From positions 1 through 42,448 of the forward strand of contig NZ_JAFBBG010000014.1 of assembly GCF_016907055.1 (NCBI RefSeq): 42,448 bases of DNA, in the 5' to 3' direction. The translations under genes and the position numbers were made by a program. The notes under the pieces were generated by a model, which saw only the letters and a program-made list of their open reading frames with translations, did no database searches and was not told the DNA's origin. Shown piece after piece: positions 1 through 7,842 of the stretch. The stretch's first letter is position 1; every line of letters begins with the position of its first letter. Source of the stretch: Paracholeplasma morum. Lineage in GTDB: Bacteria > Bacillota_I > Bacilli_A > Acholeplasmatales > UBA5453.

Positions 1-173
1 ACGTACGGACGGGATAAACGCTGAAAGCATCTAAGCGTGAAGCCCCCCTTAAGATGAGATTTCCCATTAGCAATAAGTAAGTTCCCTTATAGACGATGAG
101 GTTGATAGGCTAGGTGTGGAAGTGCGGTGACGCATGAAGCTGACTAGTACTAATAGAACGAGGACTTAACCTT
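1..173 (+). rRNA. rrl: 23S ribosomal RNA, 3' end (partial)
   Basis: The window opens inside the last part of domain VI of 23S rRNA. The conserved segment around the sarcin-ricin side is already upstream; the stretch ending in the usual 'gactagtactaatag...cttaacc' 3' terminus is clear. It is followed after about 30 bases by 5S rRNA and then tRNA-Asn, a normal order for a Firmicutes/mollicute rRNA operon. The exact 3' end is placed by analogy with other 23S genes. Confidence 0.95.
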
Positions 174-201
174 ACAATGAATTTATCTAGTTTTGAGAGA
201 T

Positions 202-314
202 GTCTGGTGACGATGGCGAAGTGGACACACCTGTTCCCATCCCGAACACAGAAGTTAAGCACTTCAGCGCCGAAAATAGTAGAAGTATCTGCGAAGATAG
301 GACGTTGCCAGGCA
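202..314 (+). rRNA. rrf: 5S ribosomal RNA
   Basis: The sequence has the 5S hallmarks: a 5' 'tctggtgac' strand pairing with the 3' 'gttgccaggca' strand, and the highly conserved 'cccatcccgaacacagaagttaa' loop region in the middle (shown here only by its position, about 236-258). Length is about 113 bases, typical for 5S. The ends are set by the terminal helix and may be off by one or two bases. Confidence 0.95.
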
Positions 315-328
315 AATCTTAATAAAAC

Positions 329-405
329 GCCTAAATAGCTCAGTCGGTTAGAGCACCTGACTGTTAATCAGGGGGTCCTAGGTTCGAGTCCTAGTTTGGG
401 CGCCA
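329..405 (+). tRNA. tRNA-Asn (GTT)
   Basis: A full cloverleaf folds: acceptor strands gcctaaa and tttgggc, anticodon loop with GTT inside the stem ctg...cag, T arm ctagg-ttcgagt-cctag, and an encoded CCA at 403-405. It lies 14 bases after 5S rRNA and is probably co-transcribed with the rRNA operon. Confidence 0.97.
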
Positions 406-407
406 CG

Positions 408-445
408 ATAAAAAACAAAAATCCAGTTTACGGGTTGTTTTTTTT
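408..445 (+). terminator. Probable terminator of the rRNA-tRNA-Asn operon
   Basis: An A-rich arm (aaaaacaa, 411-418) can pair with ttgttttt (435-442), and the right arm runs into a T tract. The inner loop is large and weakly paired, so this is less convincing than other terminators in the window. Confidence 0.5.
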
Positions 446-517
446 CGAAGAAAGTAACTAAAAATCCTAATATGTATGCACTTTCATCGAAAAACCCCAA
501 CTGATAATGATGTAGAA

Positions 518-526
518 TGTTATAAT
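518..526 (+). promoter_or_regulatory. Extended -10 promoter element
   Basis: TGTTATAAT is an extended -10 with a perfect TATAAT at 521-526. No good -35 is seen. Transcription would begin near 533, which rules out the upstream ATG at 476 and supports the start at 551. Confidence 0.7.
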
Positions 527-550
527 TTATGTAAGGAAAGAAGGGATGTC

Positions 551-997
551 ATGCAAGCTTTGAAAAAGATTACACGCTATTTCGTTACTTTCTTTAAAGC
601 TATATTCAGATTGATTATTGGATTAAAGACACCCAAAGGACTATTAGCACTTTTTATATCATTTTCTTTATTCTATGGATGGGGTATCGCATTCATTATC
701 TATGGTATGATTACTTCACAAGGACGGTTTGTAACCATAGGGACTGGCGTTATGGTGTTTTGGTTAGCACCAGGTACACCGTTTTGGGCGATTGTGATTA
801 TTTCAACCTTATTCATTCAACGGGTCATCTTGAGAGATGCTAAAACACAGTCTTTCAGAAAAATCTATAATGAATATCTTGGGGCTTCAAAAGAACCATC
901 AGATGATAAGATTATCCGTCTTGTTGAAGATAAAACAGACTTTGCAGATCCAAAACCGGAAGAACTTGAAGAGTCAAATAAGCCCACTAAAAAATGA
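551..997 (+). CDS. Small membrane protein of unknown function
   Basis: I do not recognise this 148-residue protein. It starts with a short basic region, then shows two or three hydrophobic segments (roughly residues 14-25, 33-52 and 61-90) and a charged, acidic C-terminal tail of about 50 residues that is probably cytoplasmic. The ATG at 551 follows a purine-rich site (aagaaggg) by a few bases. An in-frame ATG at 476 lies upstream of a perfect -10 box, so it would not be on the transcript. It sits between the rRNA operon and two acetyltransferase genes on the same strand, 33 bases before the next start, so it may share a transcript with them. No catalytic motif is visible. Confidence 0.75.
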   Translation: MQALKKITRYFVTFFKAIFRLIIGLKTPKGLLALFISFSLFYGWGIAFIIYGMITSQGRFVTIGTGVMVFWLAPGTPFWAIVIISTLFIQRVILRDAKTQSFRKIYNEYLGASKEPSDDKIIRLVEDKTDFADPKPEELEESNKPTKK

Positions 998-1030
998 TTA
1001 TATGATACAATCTTTTTGGAGGAATATATT

Positions 1031-1345
1031 ATGAACTTTATTAAAACTAAGGAACACATTTATTTGAATGACAACCATAATGAGATGATTGCTGAAGTAA
1101 GATTTCCACTCGTAGGAGATCACTTAGTAGAAATCAATCGTACTTACGTAGATTCATCATTAAGAGGCCAAGGGGTTGCTAATAAACTATTAGAAGCTGC
1201 CTATCAACAACTAAAAGAACAAAACTACAAGGTCATTCCAACTTGTTCATACGCGCTAGCGTGGTTTAAAAGGAATATAGATAAACAAGATATTTTGAAA
1301 CCTGGACTAGATTTGGACAAACTTAAAGAGGAATGTGCCATCTAA
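1031..1345 (+). CDS. GNAT-like N-acetyltransferase, YjdJ type (copy 1)
   Basis: The 104-residue product matches the short YjdJ/GCN5-related family (COG2388 type). The acetyl-CoA binding signature RGQGVANKLL lies near residues 45-54, preceded by the strand 'LVEINRTYV' and followed by the typical 'PTCSYALAWFKRN' region near residues 76-88. Family members of this length are single compact domains; substrates are mostly unknown. The start at 1031 has GGAGG at 1017-1021; a longer reading from TTG at 1016 would overlap this ribosome site and is unlikely. The next gene encodes a close paralogue, 11 bases downstream, so the two form a tandem duplication and probably one transcript. Confidence 0.85.
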   Translation: MNFIKTKEHIYLNDNHNEMIAEVRFPLVGDHLVEINRTYVDSSLRGQGVANKLLEAAYQQLKEQNYKVIPTCSYALAWFKRNIDKQDILKPGLDLDKLKEECAI

Positions 1346-1356
1346 AGGAGACAACT

Positions 1357-1626
1357 ATGGACTTTATAACAGAAAAGAATCGAATCTTTGTGTGTGAAGA
1401 GAATCAAATGATTGGAGAAGCTACTTTCCCAGAAATCGGTGATCATCTAGTAGACATTAATCACGTTGAAGTGAATCCTGACTATCGTGGTCAAGGCATC
1501 GCGAATAAACTGATGTTACTCTGTGTAGAAGAACTAACAAGACAGGGGTTTAAAGCAGTTGTAAGCTGTCCATATGCAATCAAATTTTTTAAGGACAATG
1601 AAATTTATCGTTACATACTAAAATGA
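1357..1626 (+). CDS. GNAT-like N-acetyltransferase, YjdJ type (copy 2)
   Basis: This 89-residue protein is a shorter paralogue of the gene just upstream. It keeps the RGQGIANKLM acetyl-CoA loop (about residues 45-54) and the 'SCPYAIKFFKDN' region near its end. The ATG at 1357 follows AAGGAG at 1345-1350, which overlaps the stop of copy 1, so translation is probably coupled. It ends in TGA at 1624-1626, and that stop lies inside the left arm of the terminator hairpin. The two copies differ enough that the duplication is not recent. Substrate unknown. Confidence 0.85.
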   Translation: MDFITEKNRIFVCEENQMIGEATFPEIGDHLVDINHVEVNPDYRGQGIANKLMLLCVEELTRQGFKAVVSCPYAIKFFKDNEIYRYILK

Positions 1627-1649
1627 GAACTTAACCGTTCTCATTTTTA
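1621..1649 (+). terminator. Intrinsic terminator after the tandem acetyltransferases
   Basis: Stem atgagaac / gttctcat with a 6-base loop (ttaacc), followed by TTTTT. It overlaps the last codon and stop of the upstream gene. Confidence 0.9.
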
Positions 1650-1678
1650 TTTGGATTGAAAGTTATAAGGGTTTATTA

Positions 1679-1687
1679 TGGTATAAT
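1679..1687 (+). promoter_or_regulatory. Extended -10 promoter for the MATE-udk-mtnN operon
   Basis: TGGTATAAT with perfect TATAAT at 1682-1687, 25 bases before the MATE start codon. A TTGAAA at 1656-1661 is 20 bases away, longer than usual. Confidence 0.7.
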
Positions 1688-1711
1688 AAATCCGTTATTG
1701 AGGTTATAGTA

Positions 1712-3058
1712 ATGAAGACAAAACTACAGAAAAATATATTTATTCTCACCTTACCAATATTCATCGAACTGGCATTCTTCATTTTGATGGGATCAGTAGA
1801 TACCATCATGATTTCAGCCTATGAAAAAACGTTCAGTTATGCTCTTGGAAGCGTTGCAGCAGTGGGGAATGCATCTACAGTCATTAACCTATTTGGCGTG
1901 CTCTTAAACGTTGTTTCGACAGGAATTGCGGTGGTGGTCTCACAATACTTGGGTGCACAAAAAGAAGATGAAGCAAAGAAAACCATTTATACAGGTATAT
2001 TCATCCAATTCTTCATTGGCCTTGGGATTGCAGCACTCTTATTATTTTTGGGAAACACATTATTTATACTAATTGGAACACCAAAAGAAATTGTTGGATT
2101 GTCCTATGATTATTTATTCTATACAGCGATATCCCTATTATTTGTCTCGATTACCAATGCAATTTCGGCTAGTTTAAGAAGTTATGGCCATGCGAAGGAA
2201 GTTACGAAAACGGTTATCGTTGCGAATGTTTTTAACGTAATTTTCAACTATATCCTAATCTATGGGTATGGATTTTTCCCAGAAATGGGGGTTGCGGGTG
2301 CAGCCTTATCGACCATGTTGATGCGCTTTTTTACGATGATGGTATCGTTTGTTTTATTAAAGAGAATCATCGGATTAAATATCTTTAAAGTATCCTATAA
2401 TGGAGATTACGCCAGAAAAATCTTTAAAGTCGGCCTACCTTCTGCCCTAGAAAGTATGACTTATAACACGATGCAATTTGTGATTCTATCGTTTGTTAAT
2501 AAACTAGGAACAGAGATGATTACAGCCAGAACCTATGTGAATACAATGCTTAGTTACATCTACTTATTCAGTGGAGCTTTTGCCTCAGGAAATGCGATTA
2601 TAACGGGTTATTATATTGGAGAAGAAGATATTGAGGGGGCCTATAAAAACACGTTAAAAACGGTCTTATACACGCTTTCTATCGTGGGATCAGTAGTGTT
2701 GTTAGTGAATTTGTTTGCAACCCCAATAGCAAAATTCTTCACCGATGATCCACTCATTATCAAAACCATTAGACAAGTATTGTGGTTTGCGATATTATTA
2801 GAGGTGGGAAGGGCATTGAACCTTGTTGTTATTCAAGCACTAAGAGCAACAGGCGATACGACATTTCCGCTCGTCATGGCTGTATTTTCAATGCTTGGTG
2901 TTGGAATTACATGTGCGTATTTATTCAGTCAAACACTTGGACTTGGGTTATTAGGAGTCTATTTAGGCATATCAGTCGATGAGCTATTTAGGGGCTTTAC
3001 AATGCTTACTAGATGGCTAAAGAAAACGTGGGTTAATAAGTCACTTGTTAGGGGGTAA
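1712..3058 (+). CDS. MATE family efflux transporter
   Basis: The 448-residue product is a multidrug and toxic compound extrusion (MATE) antiporter: about twelve hydrophobic segments in two similar halves. The N-terminal half has 'LPIFIELAFFILMGSVDTIMI' -like TM1 with the conserved Asp of the VD(T/S) motif near residue 31, and 'VVSQYLGAQ' near residues 77-85. The C-terminal half has the matching 'SGNAIITGYYIG' stretch. Such proteins export cationic drugs or dyes using Na+ or H+ gradients. The stop is only 2 bases before uridine kinase, so it begins an operon of four genes. It is unlike the second MATE gene at 12079. Substrate not inferable. Confidence 0.92.
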   Translation: MKTKLQKNIFILTLPIFIELAFFILMGSVDTIMISAYEKTFSYALGSVAAVGNASTVINLFGVLLNVVSTGIAVVVSQYLGAQKEDEAKKTIYTGIFIQFFIGLGIAALLLFLGNTLFILIGTPKEIVGLSYDYLFYTAISLLFVSITNAISASLRSYGHAKEVTKTVIVANVFNVIFNYILIYGYGFFPEMGVAGAALSTMLMRFFTMMVSFVLLKRIIGLNIFKVSYNGDYARKIFKVGLPSALESMTYNTMQFVILSFVNKLGTEMITARTYVNTMLSYIYLFSGAFASGNAIITGYYIGEEDIEGAYKNTLKTVLYTLSIVGSVVLLVNLFATPIAKFFTDDPLIIKTIRQVLWFAILLEVGRALNLVVIQALRATGDTTFPLVMAVFSMLGVGITCAYLFSQTLGLGLLGVYLGISVDELFRGFTMLTRWLKKTWVNKSLVRG

Positions 3059-3060
3059 CT

Positions 3061-3684
3061 ATGAAACCAGTCATTATTGCAGTAGCCGGTGGATCCGCTT
3101 CAGGAAAAACAACGGTCGTAAACGAAATACTAAGTAAACTCGACTTGACGAGTGTGGCAATCATCAAACATGATGACTACTACAAAGACCAAGAAGATAT
3201 GTCTTTAGAAGAACGCTATAAAGTGAACTATGACCATCCAGATTCATTGGATAACGATCTACTCGTTAAACACATTCAAATGCTTTTGGAAGGCAAATCT
3301 GTCTTAAAACCGGTGTATGATTTTGAACAGTATACAAGAAGTAAGAACACAGAAACTGTGGAACCAAGAAAAGTCATTATTTTAGAAGGTATCTTGATTT
3401 TGACAGATGAACGAATCCGTAATTTATCCTCCATTAAACTATTTGTTGAGTTGGATGAAGACACCAGATTCATCAGACGTTTACAAAGAGACTTAAAAGA
3501 ACGCGGAAGAAGTGTCGATTCTGTGATTGCTCAATACCAGTCTACCGTGAAACCAATGCATCACAAATACGTTAAGCCAACTAAGCGCTATGCCGATGTA
3601 ATCATACCAAATGATTATAATCATGATGTCGCAGTAGATATTATCGTATCGAAAATAAAAATGATTTTAGAGGAGCACAAATGA
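3061..3684 (+). CDS. udk: Uridine kinase
   Basis: The 207-residue length and the sequence match bacterial uridine kinase, which phosphorylates uridine and cytidine with ATP or GTP in pyrimidine salvage. The P-loop GGSASGKTT is at residues 10-18; the 'KHDDYYKD' motif at about residues 36-43 carries the catalytic Asp; 'YDHPDSLD' and 'DFEQYTRS' are the nucleoside-binding segments; and 'ILEGILIL' then 'RRLQRDLKERGR' are the lid and phosphate-binding regions. It sits 2 bases after the MATE gene and overlaps mtnN by 4 bases (ATGA), showing translational coupling. Salvage is expected to matter in organisms with reduced biosynthesis. Confidence 0.95.
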   Translation: MKPVIIAVAGGSASGKTTVVNEILSKLDLTSVAIIKHDDYYKDQEDMSLEERYKVNYDHPDSLDNDLLVKHIQMLLEGKSVLKPVYDFEQYTRSKNTETVEPRKVIILEGILILTDERIRNLSSIKLFVELDEDTRFIRRLQRDLKERGRSVDSVIAQYQSTVKPMHHKYVKPTKRYADVIIPNDYNHDVAVDIIVSKIKMILEEHK

Positions 3685-4316
3685 TCTTAATAATCGGCGC
3701 AATGGCATCAGAAACAGTAGCCATTGAAACACTCATTCAAAATAAAGAATACATCAGTATTGCAAGCAAACCAATTGTGATTGGACGAATAAATCAAACC
3801 CCAGTTATGCTAGCTACCACAGGAGTTGGCAAAGTTAATGCAGGGTTACTACTATCGGCTATTCTTGCCAAATACAAAATCGAATCAATTATTAATGTTG
3901 GCTTAGTAGGTGGTTTTAATCCACTAAAACAAGGCGAAATGGTCATTATCAACCTAGCAACCTACCATGATTTTGATTTAAGCATCTTTGGATATGAAAA
4001 AGGCCAAGTGCCTCAAATGCCTACATATTACGAAAGTGATCAAGCGATGCTTGCTAAAGCCACTAGCGTTTTGAAACTTAGTCATGTTACACTATATACA
4101 GGCGATACATTTACTACAAGTGAAATCGAACAAGGCGCATGTTGTGACATGGAAGGGGCAGCACTCTATCAAGTTGCCCATTTATATAACAAACCTATTC
4201 TTTCAATTAAGGTAATATCCGATGTGATTGGACATGCCTCTCAAATTGAAGATTACGAAGCATTTGAACACTCTTGTAGCGAGCGATTTAAAACACTAAT
4301 AGGGTTAATCCTTTAA
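3681..4316 (+). CDS. mtnN: 5'-methylthioadenosine/S-adenosylhomocysteine nucleosidase
   Basis: This enzyme cleaves the adenine from MTA and SAH, feeding adenine salvage and removing inhibitory products of methyl transfer and polyamine synthesis. Motifs seen: N-terminal 'IGAMASE' with the catalytic Glu, 'TGVGKVNAG' (about residues 47-55), 'NVGLVGGF', the substrate-binding 'CDMEGAALYQVA', and 'KVISDV' with the catalytic Asp. At 211 residues it is about 15-20 shorter than usual; the gap is just before CDMEGAA, where other members have an extra loop. All active-site positions remain, so it is probably functional. It overlaps udk by 4 bases and precedes the DJ-1 gene by 14 bases. Confidence 0.9.
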   Translation: MILIIGAMASETVAIETLIQNKEYISIASKPIVIGRINQTPVMLATTGVGKVNAGLLLSAILAKYKIESIINVGLVGGFNPLKQGEMVIINLATYHDFDLSIFGYEKGQVPQMPTYYESDQAMLAKATSVLKLSHVTLYTGDTFTTSEIEQGACCDMEGAALYQVAHLYNKPILSIKVISDVIGHASQIEDYEAFEHSCSERFKTLIGLIL

Positions 4317-4330
4317 GGAGGCAGGCATTT

Positions 4331-4879
4331 ATGCGTGGTTTAATGGTCTTATCTGATTATTGTGAAGATACTGAAGCTCTTTCTACTAGAGCACTTTTAG
4401 TACGTTCAGGCATTCATATTGATACTGTAACCATCAATGAATCTAAGCGTATCACTACTGCGTATGGTCTAGAAGTGAAAGTCGATTATCATAAAGATGA
4501 AATCGATCTAGATGATTATCAGTTTTTAGTCATTCCAGGAGGCAAGTATGTTTCCATGATAATTGATAAAGATACCTACATTAAATCCTTATCAGCATCC
4601 TTTAAATTAGAAAATAAACTGATTGCTGCTATATGTGCAGGTCCTCGTTTTTTAGGTGAAATGGGTCTACTTAAAAACACCAAGTATGTGATTTATCCAG
4701 GCTTAGCGGAAGATACTTTTGAAGGGTTTTACCAACCCCACCTTAAAGCGGTCACTGACGGCCTTATAATCACAGGAAGAGGCGCTGGTTGTACAGTTGA
4801 TTTTGCCTATGAAATCATCAAATTTATTAAGGGTGAAGCCTTCGCTAAATCAATTTTAAAACAGATTGCTTTGGATTGA
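4331..4879 (+). CDS. DJ-1/PfpI family protein
   Basis: The 182-residue protein has the DJ-1/PfpI class I glutamine-amidotransferase-like fold. The nucleophile Cys is C102 in 'AAICAGPRFLGE', preceded by 'FLVIPGGKYV' (residues 65-74). Family members act as deglycases, glyoxalases, chaperones or stress proteins; which applies here cannot be told. Start ATG at 4331 follows AAGGAGG at 4315-4321. It is the last gene of the MATE-udk-mtnN operon and ends in TGA. No terminator is evident before the tRNA promoter 20 bases on. Confidence 0.88.
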   Translation: MRGLMVLSDYCEDTEALSTRALLVRSGIHIDTVTINESKRITTAYGLEVKVDYHKDEIDLDDYQFLVIPGGKYVSMIIDKDTYIKSLSASFKLENKLIAAICAGPRFLGEMGLLKNTKYVIYPGLAEDTFEGFYQPHLKAVTDGLIITGRGAGCTVDFAYEIIKFIKGEAFAKSILKQIALD

Positions 4880-4898
4880 AAAAAGTTATCAAAAAATA

Positions 4899-4926
4899 TT
4901 GACAAACGTATTTTTGATGGTATAAT
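4899..4926 (+). promoter_or_regulatory. Near-consensus promoter of the tRNA operon
   Basis: TTGACA (4899-4904), 16-base spacer, TATAAT (4921-4926) with the extended TGG just before it. The strongest promoter in the window, as expected for stable RNA. Confidence 0.92.
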
Positions 4927-4949
4927 TATAAATGCGCTTGTTCAAATAT

Positions 4950-5025
4950 GGCCCGTTGGAGAAACGGTTAACTCACATGCCTTTCACGCATGCATTCACG
5001 GGTTCGAATCCCGTACGGGTCACCA
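4950..5025 (+). tRNA. tRNA-Glu (TTC)
   Basis: Cloverleaf with acceptor ggcccgt / acgggtc, anticodon loop cTTCac inside catgc...gcatg, T arm with ttcgaat, and encoded CCA (5023-5025). First gene of a four-tRNA operon. Confidence 0.97.
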
Positions 5026-5031
5026 TTAGTT

Positions 5032-5108
5032 GTACTCATAGCTCAATTGGATAGAGCGTTTGACTACGGATCAAAAGGTTGGGGGTTCAAGTCCTCCTGG
5101 GTACGCCA
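5032..5108 (+). tRNA. tRNA-Arg (ACG)
   Basis: Acceptor gtactca / tgggtac, anticodon ACG inside ttga...tcaa, T arm with ttcaagt, encoded CCA. The A at position 34 is expected to be deaminated to inosine, as in other tRNA-Arg(ACG). Confidence 0.96.
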
Positions 5109-5117
5109 TTATTTTTT

Positions 5118-5194
5118 CGGGAAGTAGCTTAGCTTGGTAGAGCGCCTGGTTTGGGACCAGGAGGTCGCAGGTTCAAATCCTGTTTTCCCGACCA
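5118..5194 (+). tRNA. tRNA-Pro (TGG)
   Basis: Acceptor cgggaag / tttcccg, anticodon loop ttTGGga inside ctggt...accag, T arm with ttcaaat, encoded CCA. Confidence 0.97.
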
Positions 5195-5200
5195 TCTTTT

Positions 5201-5274
<74 letters not shown>

Positions 5275-5285
5275 ATTGATGATAT

Positions 5286-5320
5286 AAAAGTCTGTCTATA
5301 TTAGATGGACTTTTTTTTAT
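5286..5320 (+). terminator. Terminator of the tRNA operon
   Basis: An 11-bp stem (aagtctgtcta / tagatggactt, two G-U pairs) with a 3-base loop, followed by eight T. Confidence 0.9.
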
Positions 5321-5365
5321 AATTACACTATAATCCTTGTAGAGACTTATAAAGTAGGTGATGAC

Positions 5366-5896
5366 GTGTTTAATGAAACAAAACTGGAAATCTTTGAAGC
5401 TTGTGACAAAGATGGTAACAAACTTGGCCTGGATATGGTTAGAGGTGAAGACCATGAAGATGGGCATTATCATGAGGTAGTAGAAATACTCGTAGTCAAC
5501 CATTTAAATCAAGTGTTAGTTACGAAACGAGATGATAAAAAGCTTTTCCCTTTATACTGGGAAATTACTTGTGGGTCTGTCATCAAGGGCGAAACCACTT
5601 TAGAAGGTGCTAAGCGTGAGCTTCTAGAGGAAACTGGGCTGAATGCTATAAACCTTACTTTAATTTACCGTTCTGTTGAAGGGGATGCTTTATTTAGAGG
5701 ATTCATTACCCAAGTAGATTCAGATAAAATCACCTTACAAAAAGGGGAAACCATTGACTACAAATGGCTAAATCCTTGTGACTTTATCGAGTTCATTAAT
5801 CGTGAGGACTTTATACCACACGCCCGTAGACGTATCCTTTGTGCTTGGTACTTAATAGAACCGATATTGTTTAAAAACGAAGATCCTGAATGTTAA
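5366..5896 (+). CDS. Nudix hydrolase, isopentenyl-diphosphate-isomerase-like
   Basis: A complete Nudix box (G-x5-E-x7-REUxEExGU) spans residues 70-92: the Gly, the Glu after five residues, then RELLEETGL. The 176-residue protein and its N-terminal 'DKDGNKLGLDMVRGE...HEVVEILVVN' layout resemble the YfcD/Idi-like Nudix branch, whose members hydrolyse nucleotide-type pyrophosphates; true isomerase activity is not implied. The start is GTG at 5366, because AGGTGATG at 5356-5363 lies just before it. A -10 box (tataat, 5329-5334) lies upstream within the tRNA terminator spacer. Single-gene unit closed by a strong terminator. Confidence 0.88.
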   Translation: MFNETKLEIFEACDKDGNKLGLDMVRGEDHEDGHYHEVVEILVVNHLNQVLVTKRDDKKLFPLYWEITCGSVIKGETTLEGAKRELLEETGLNAINLTLIYRSVEGDALFRGFITQVDSDKITLQKGETIDYKWLNPCDFIEFINREDFIPHARRRILCAWYLIEPILFKNEDPEC

Positions 5897-5897
5897 T

Positions 5898-5923
5898 AAG
5901 AAGTGCGAAAGCACTTTTTTTTC
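5898..5923 (+). terminator. Terminator after the Nudix gene
   Basis: Stem aagtgc / gcactt closed by a GAAA tetraloop, followed by eight T. Confidence 0.93.
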
Positions 5924-6004
5924 ATATAAATGCATAAAAATCCTTAAAAAGTTGCATTTAAAGCTAAAATGTGCAAGAATAAATATAAAAGGGGGATGTC
6001 AAAT

Positions 6005-6589
6005 ATGTCAGATGTATTAGAGTATATTCAAGATAACTTATGGATTGTTGCGATAGCAGCTGTTGCTTTAATTGGGTTGTTAATATTAGCTTTTAGAAAG
6101 AGACCAAAACAGACAAAAGTAGAACCTGTTAAAGTCGAATCACCTGTAGAGACATTTAAAGAACCTGTTAAAGAAGAAGCCTTAAAACCTATTGCTGAAA
6201 AAGAACCAGTAAAAGAACCAAAACCGGTTGTTGAAAAGGAAAAAGAAGAGATACCTTCTAAACCAGTTGAACCTAAGAAGGCAAAACCAGTTAAAGAGGC
6301 GTCTAAAGCTAATGAGAATGAATCTAATGAAGACGATGACCCTTCCAAGGATGTTGTTACACTAGATAAACCTGCGAAATACCACGTCTCACAAAACAAG
6401 GATGAAAAGAGTCCTCATTATAAGAAATGGCGTGTGCGTAAAGAAGGGTCTAAAAAGACCATTAAGTTCTATGAGACTCAGAAAGAAGCGATTGAAGTTG
6501 CTGAAGATTTAGCATTTAAAGCAGGAACAACCATTGTTATCCATAAGGTGGATGGATCCATCCGTAAACAAGACTATACTAAGAAATAG
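6005..6589 (+). CDS. Membrane-anchored DUF2188 domain protein
   Basis: The 194-residue product has an N-terminal membrane helix (about residues 9-32), a long low-complexity linker rich in Lys, Glu, Pro and Val (residues 35-115, repeats of KEPVK-like units), and a C-terminal DUF2188 domain (about 125-190: 'YHVSQNKD...WRVRKEGSKKTIKFYETQKEAIEVAEDLA'). DUF2188 is a small fold of unknown function whose sequence evokes nucleic-acid or surface binding but is uncharacterised. The ATG at 6005 has AAGGGGGATG just upstream; an ATG at 5996 is nearly on top of the ribosome site. Ends before a clear terminator; monocistronic. Confidence 0.82.
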   Translation: MSDVLEYIQDNLWIVAIAAVALIGLLILAFRKRPKQTKVEPVKVESPVETFKEPVKEEALKPIAEKEPVKEPKPVVEKEKEEIPSKPVEPKKAKPVKEASKANENESNEDDDPSKDVVTLDKPAKYHVSQNKDEKSPHYKKWRVRKEGSKKTIKFYETQKEAIEVAEDLAFKAGTTIVIHKVDGSIRKQDYTKK

Positions 6590-6618
6590 TCCTTCATTTT
6601 ATCAATAGAAATATACAT

Positions 6619-6650
6619 AAAGGTGGTCTAGTAATAGACCATCTTTTTTT
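6619..6650 (+). terminator. Terminator after the DUF2188 gene
   Basis: Stem aggtggtcta / tagaccatct (one G-U) with loop gtaa, followed by T7. Confidence 0.93.
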
Positions 6651-6686
6651 ACCTAAAGCAAATCATTAGATACTTCGAATTCGAAA

Positions 6687-6695
6687 TGATATACT
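6687..6695 (+). promoter_or_regulatory. Extended -10 element for the oxidoreductase gene
   Basis: TGATATACT, 15 bases before the start codon at 6711. It lies after the small palindrome ttcgaattcgaa (6674-6685). Confidence 0.6.
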
Positions 6696-6710
6696 GATTT
6701 TGGTGATAAT

Positions 6711-7757
6711 ATGGAGAAATTTGAATTAGGAATTACAACCTTTGCAGAGGTTATGATAGATCCAATTACAGGGTATAAACCTACATACGATGAACGCATT
6801 AGACAAATAGTAGAAGAGATCAAACTAGCAGATGAGGTTGGGCTAGATTATTTTGGTGTTGGTGAACATCATAGAAGCGATTATGCAGCATCAGCCCCAC
6901 ACATGATTCTAGCAGCTGCAGCCCCACTAACAAAACATATTAAATTAGGCAGTGCCGTAACAGTTTTATCCAGTGAAGACCCAGTTAGAGTCTATCAAAA
7001 CTTTGCAACATTAAATGCGCTTTCTAATGGGAGAGCAGAAATTATGGCTGGAAGGGGTTCATTTATCGAATCATTCCCGCTCTTTGGTTATAACTTAAGA
7101 GACTATGATTTACTATTTAAAGAAAAACTAGAGTTATTAATCAAAATACGTGATAACGAGAAAGTCTCATTTGATGGCAAAACAAGACATGCCATCCAGA
7201 ATTTAGGTGTGTACCCACGCACAAAAGACTTAACCATTAGCGTGGCTGTGGGGGGAACCCCTGAATCTGTGGTAAGAGCAGCAAACTATGGGTTACCATT
7301 GTTTTTAGCCATTATTGGTGGGTCTCCAAGAGCATTCAAAGGCTTAGTTAATCTTTATGATCAAGTCTATCAAGAAAAGGGACATGACCCTCTAAAACGC
7401 TTCGTTTCAGTACATTCCCATGGGTTTATTGCTGACACATTTGATGAAGCATTTGAAACTTATTATCCTTCTATGGAACAAGCAATGAATACCATTGGTA
7501 AAGAACGTGGCTGGTCAAGATACACAAAAGCTTCATATGAAGCATCCAACAGTATGGAGGGAGCACTATTTGTGGGCGACCCTGAATATGTTGCGAAAAA
7601 GATTCTCCATTTAAGAAAGACGCTTGGCATCAACCGATTTGCACTTCATGTACCTGTTGGGGCTCTCAGCCACGACAAAGTACTTCATGCGATTAGACTT
7701 TTGGGAACTAAGGTAAAACCGCTTATTGAAGACGCTATCAAGAAGGAATCCATATAA
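6711..7757 (+). CDS. LLM-class flavin-dependent oxidoreductase
   Basis: The 348-residue protein belongs to the bacterial-luciferase-like (TIM-barrel) flavin monooxygenases. Visible family marks are 'ADEVGLDYFGVGEHH' (residues 42-56), 'KLGSAVTVLSSEDPVRVYQNFATLNALSNGRAEIMAGRGSF' -like strand and phosphate region (about 83-122, key residues GRAE and GRGS), and 'VAVGGTPESVVRAA' near residue 180. These are typical of the single-component group that has not been assigned a substrate. Start ATG 6711 has GGTGAT at 6701-6706. Single gene; no clear terminator follows, but a new promoter for the symporter gene lies downstream. Confidence 0.88.
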   Translation: MEKFELGITTFAEVMIDPITGYKPTYDERIRQIVEEIKLADEVGLDYFGVGEHHRSDYAASAPHMILAAAAPLTKHIKLGSAVTVLSSEDPVRVYQNFATLNALSNGRAEIMAGRGSFIESFPLFGYNLRDYDLLFKEKLELLIKIRDNEKVSFDGKTRHAIQNLGVYPRTKDLTISVAVGGTPESVVRAANYGLPLFLAIIGGSPRAFKGLVNLYDQVYQEKGHDPLKRFVSVHSHGFIADTFDEAFETYYPSMEQAMNTIGKERGWSRYTKASYEASNSMEGALFVGDPEYVAKKILHLRKTLGINRFALHVPVGALSHDKVLHAIRLLGTKVKPLIEDAIKKESI

Positions 7758-7783
7758 AAGTCGATTCTTTATTTTGAATGATT

Positions 7784-7819
7784 AAATCATTTGATTTATA
7801 AAACATAACTTAATATAAT
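7784..7819 (+). promoter_or_regulatory. Promoter with overlapping palindrome, symporter gene
   Basis: TTGATT (7791-7796), 17-base spacer, TATAAT (7814-7819). A perfect inverted repeat AAATCA-tt-TGATTT (7784-7797) covers the -35 box and may be an operator. Confidence 0.75.
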
Positions 7820-7842
7820 TTGATAGACACAGGAGGATTATT

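Noticed and set aside
476-550. A longer N terminus for the first membrane protein
   Set aside because: A perfect TATAAT at 521-526 lies inside it, so it would be upstream of the transcript start.
3276-3473. Small frames on the opposite strand or in other frames of long genes
   Set aside because: This and similar frames lie wholly within well-supported genes, lack ribosome sites and encode no recognisable protein.
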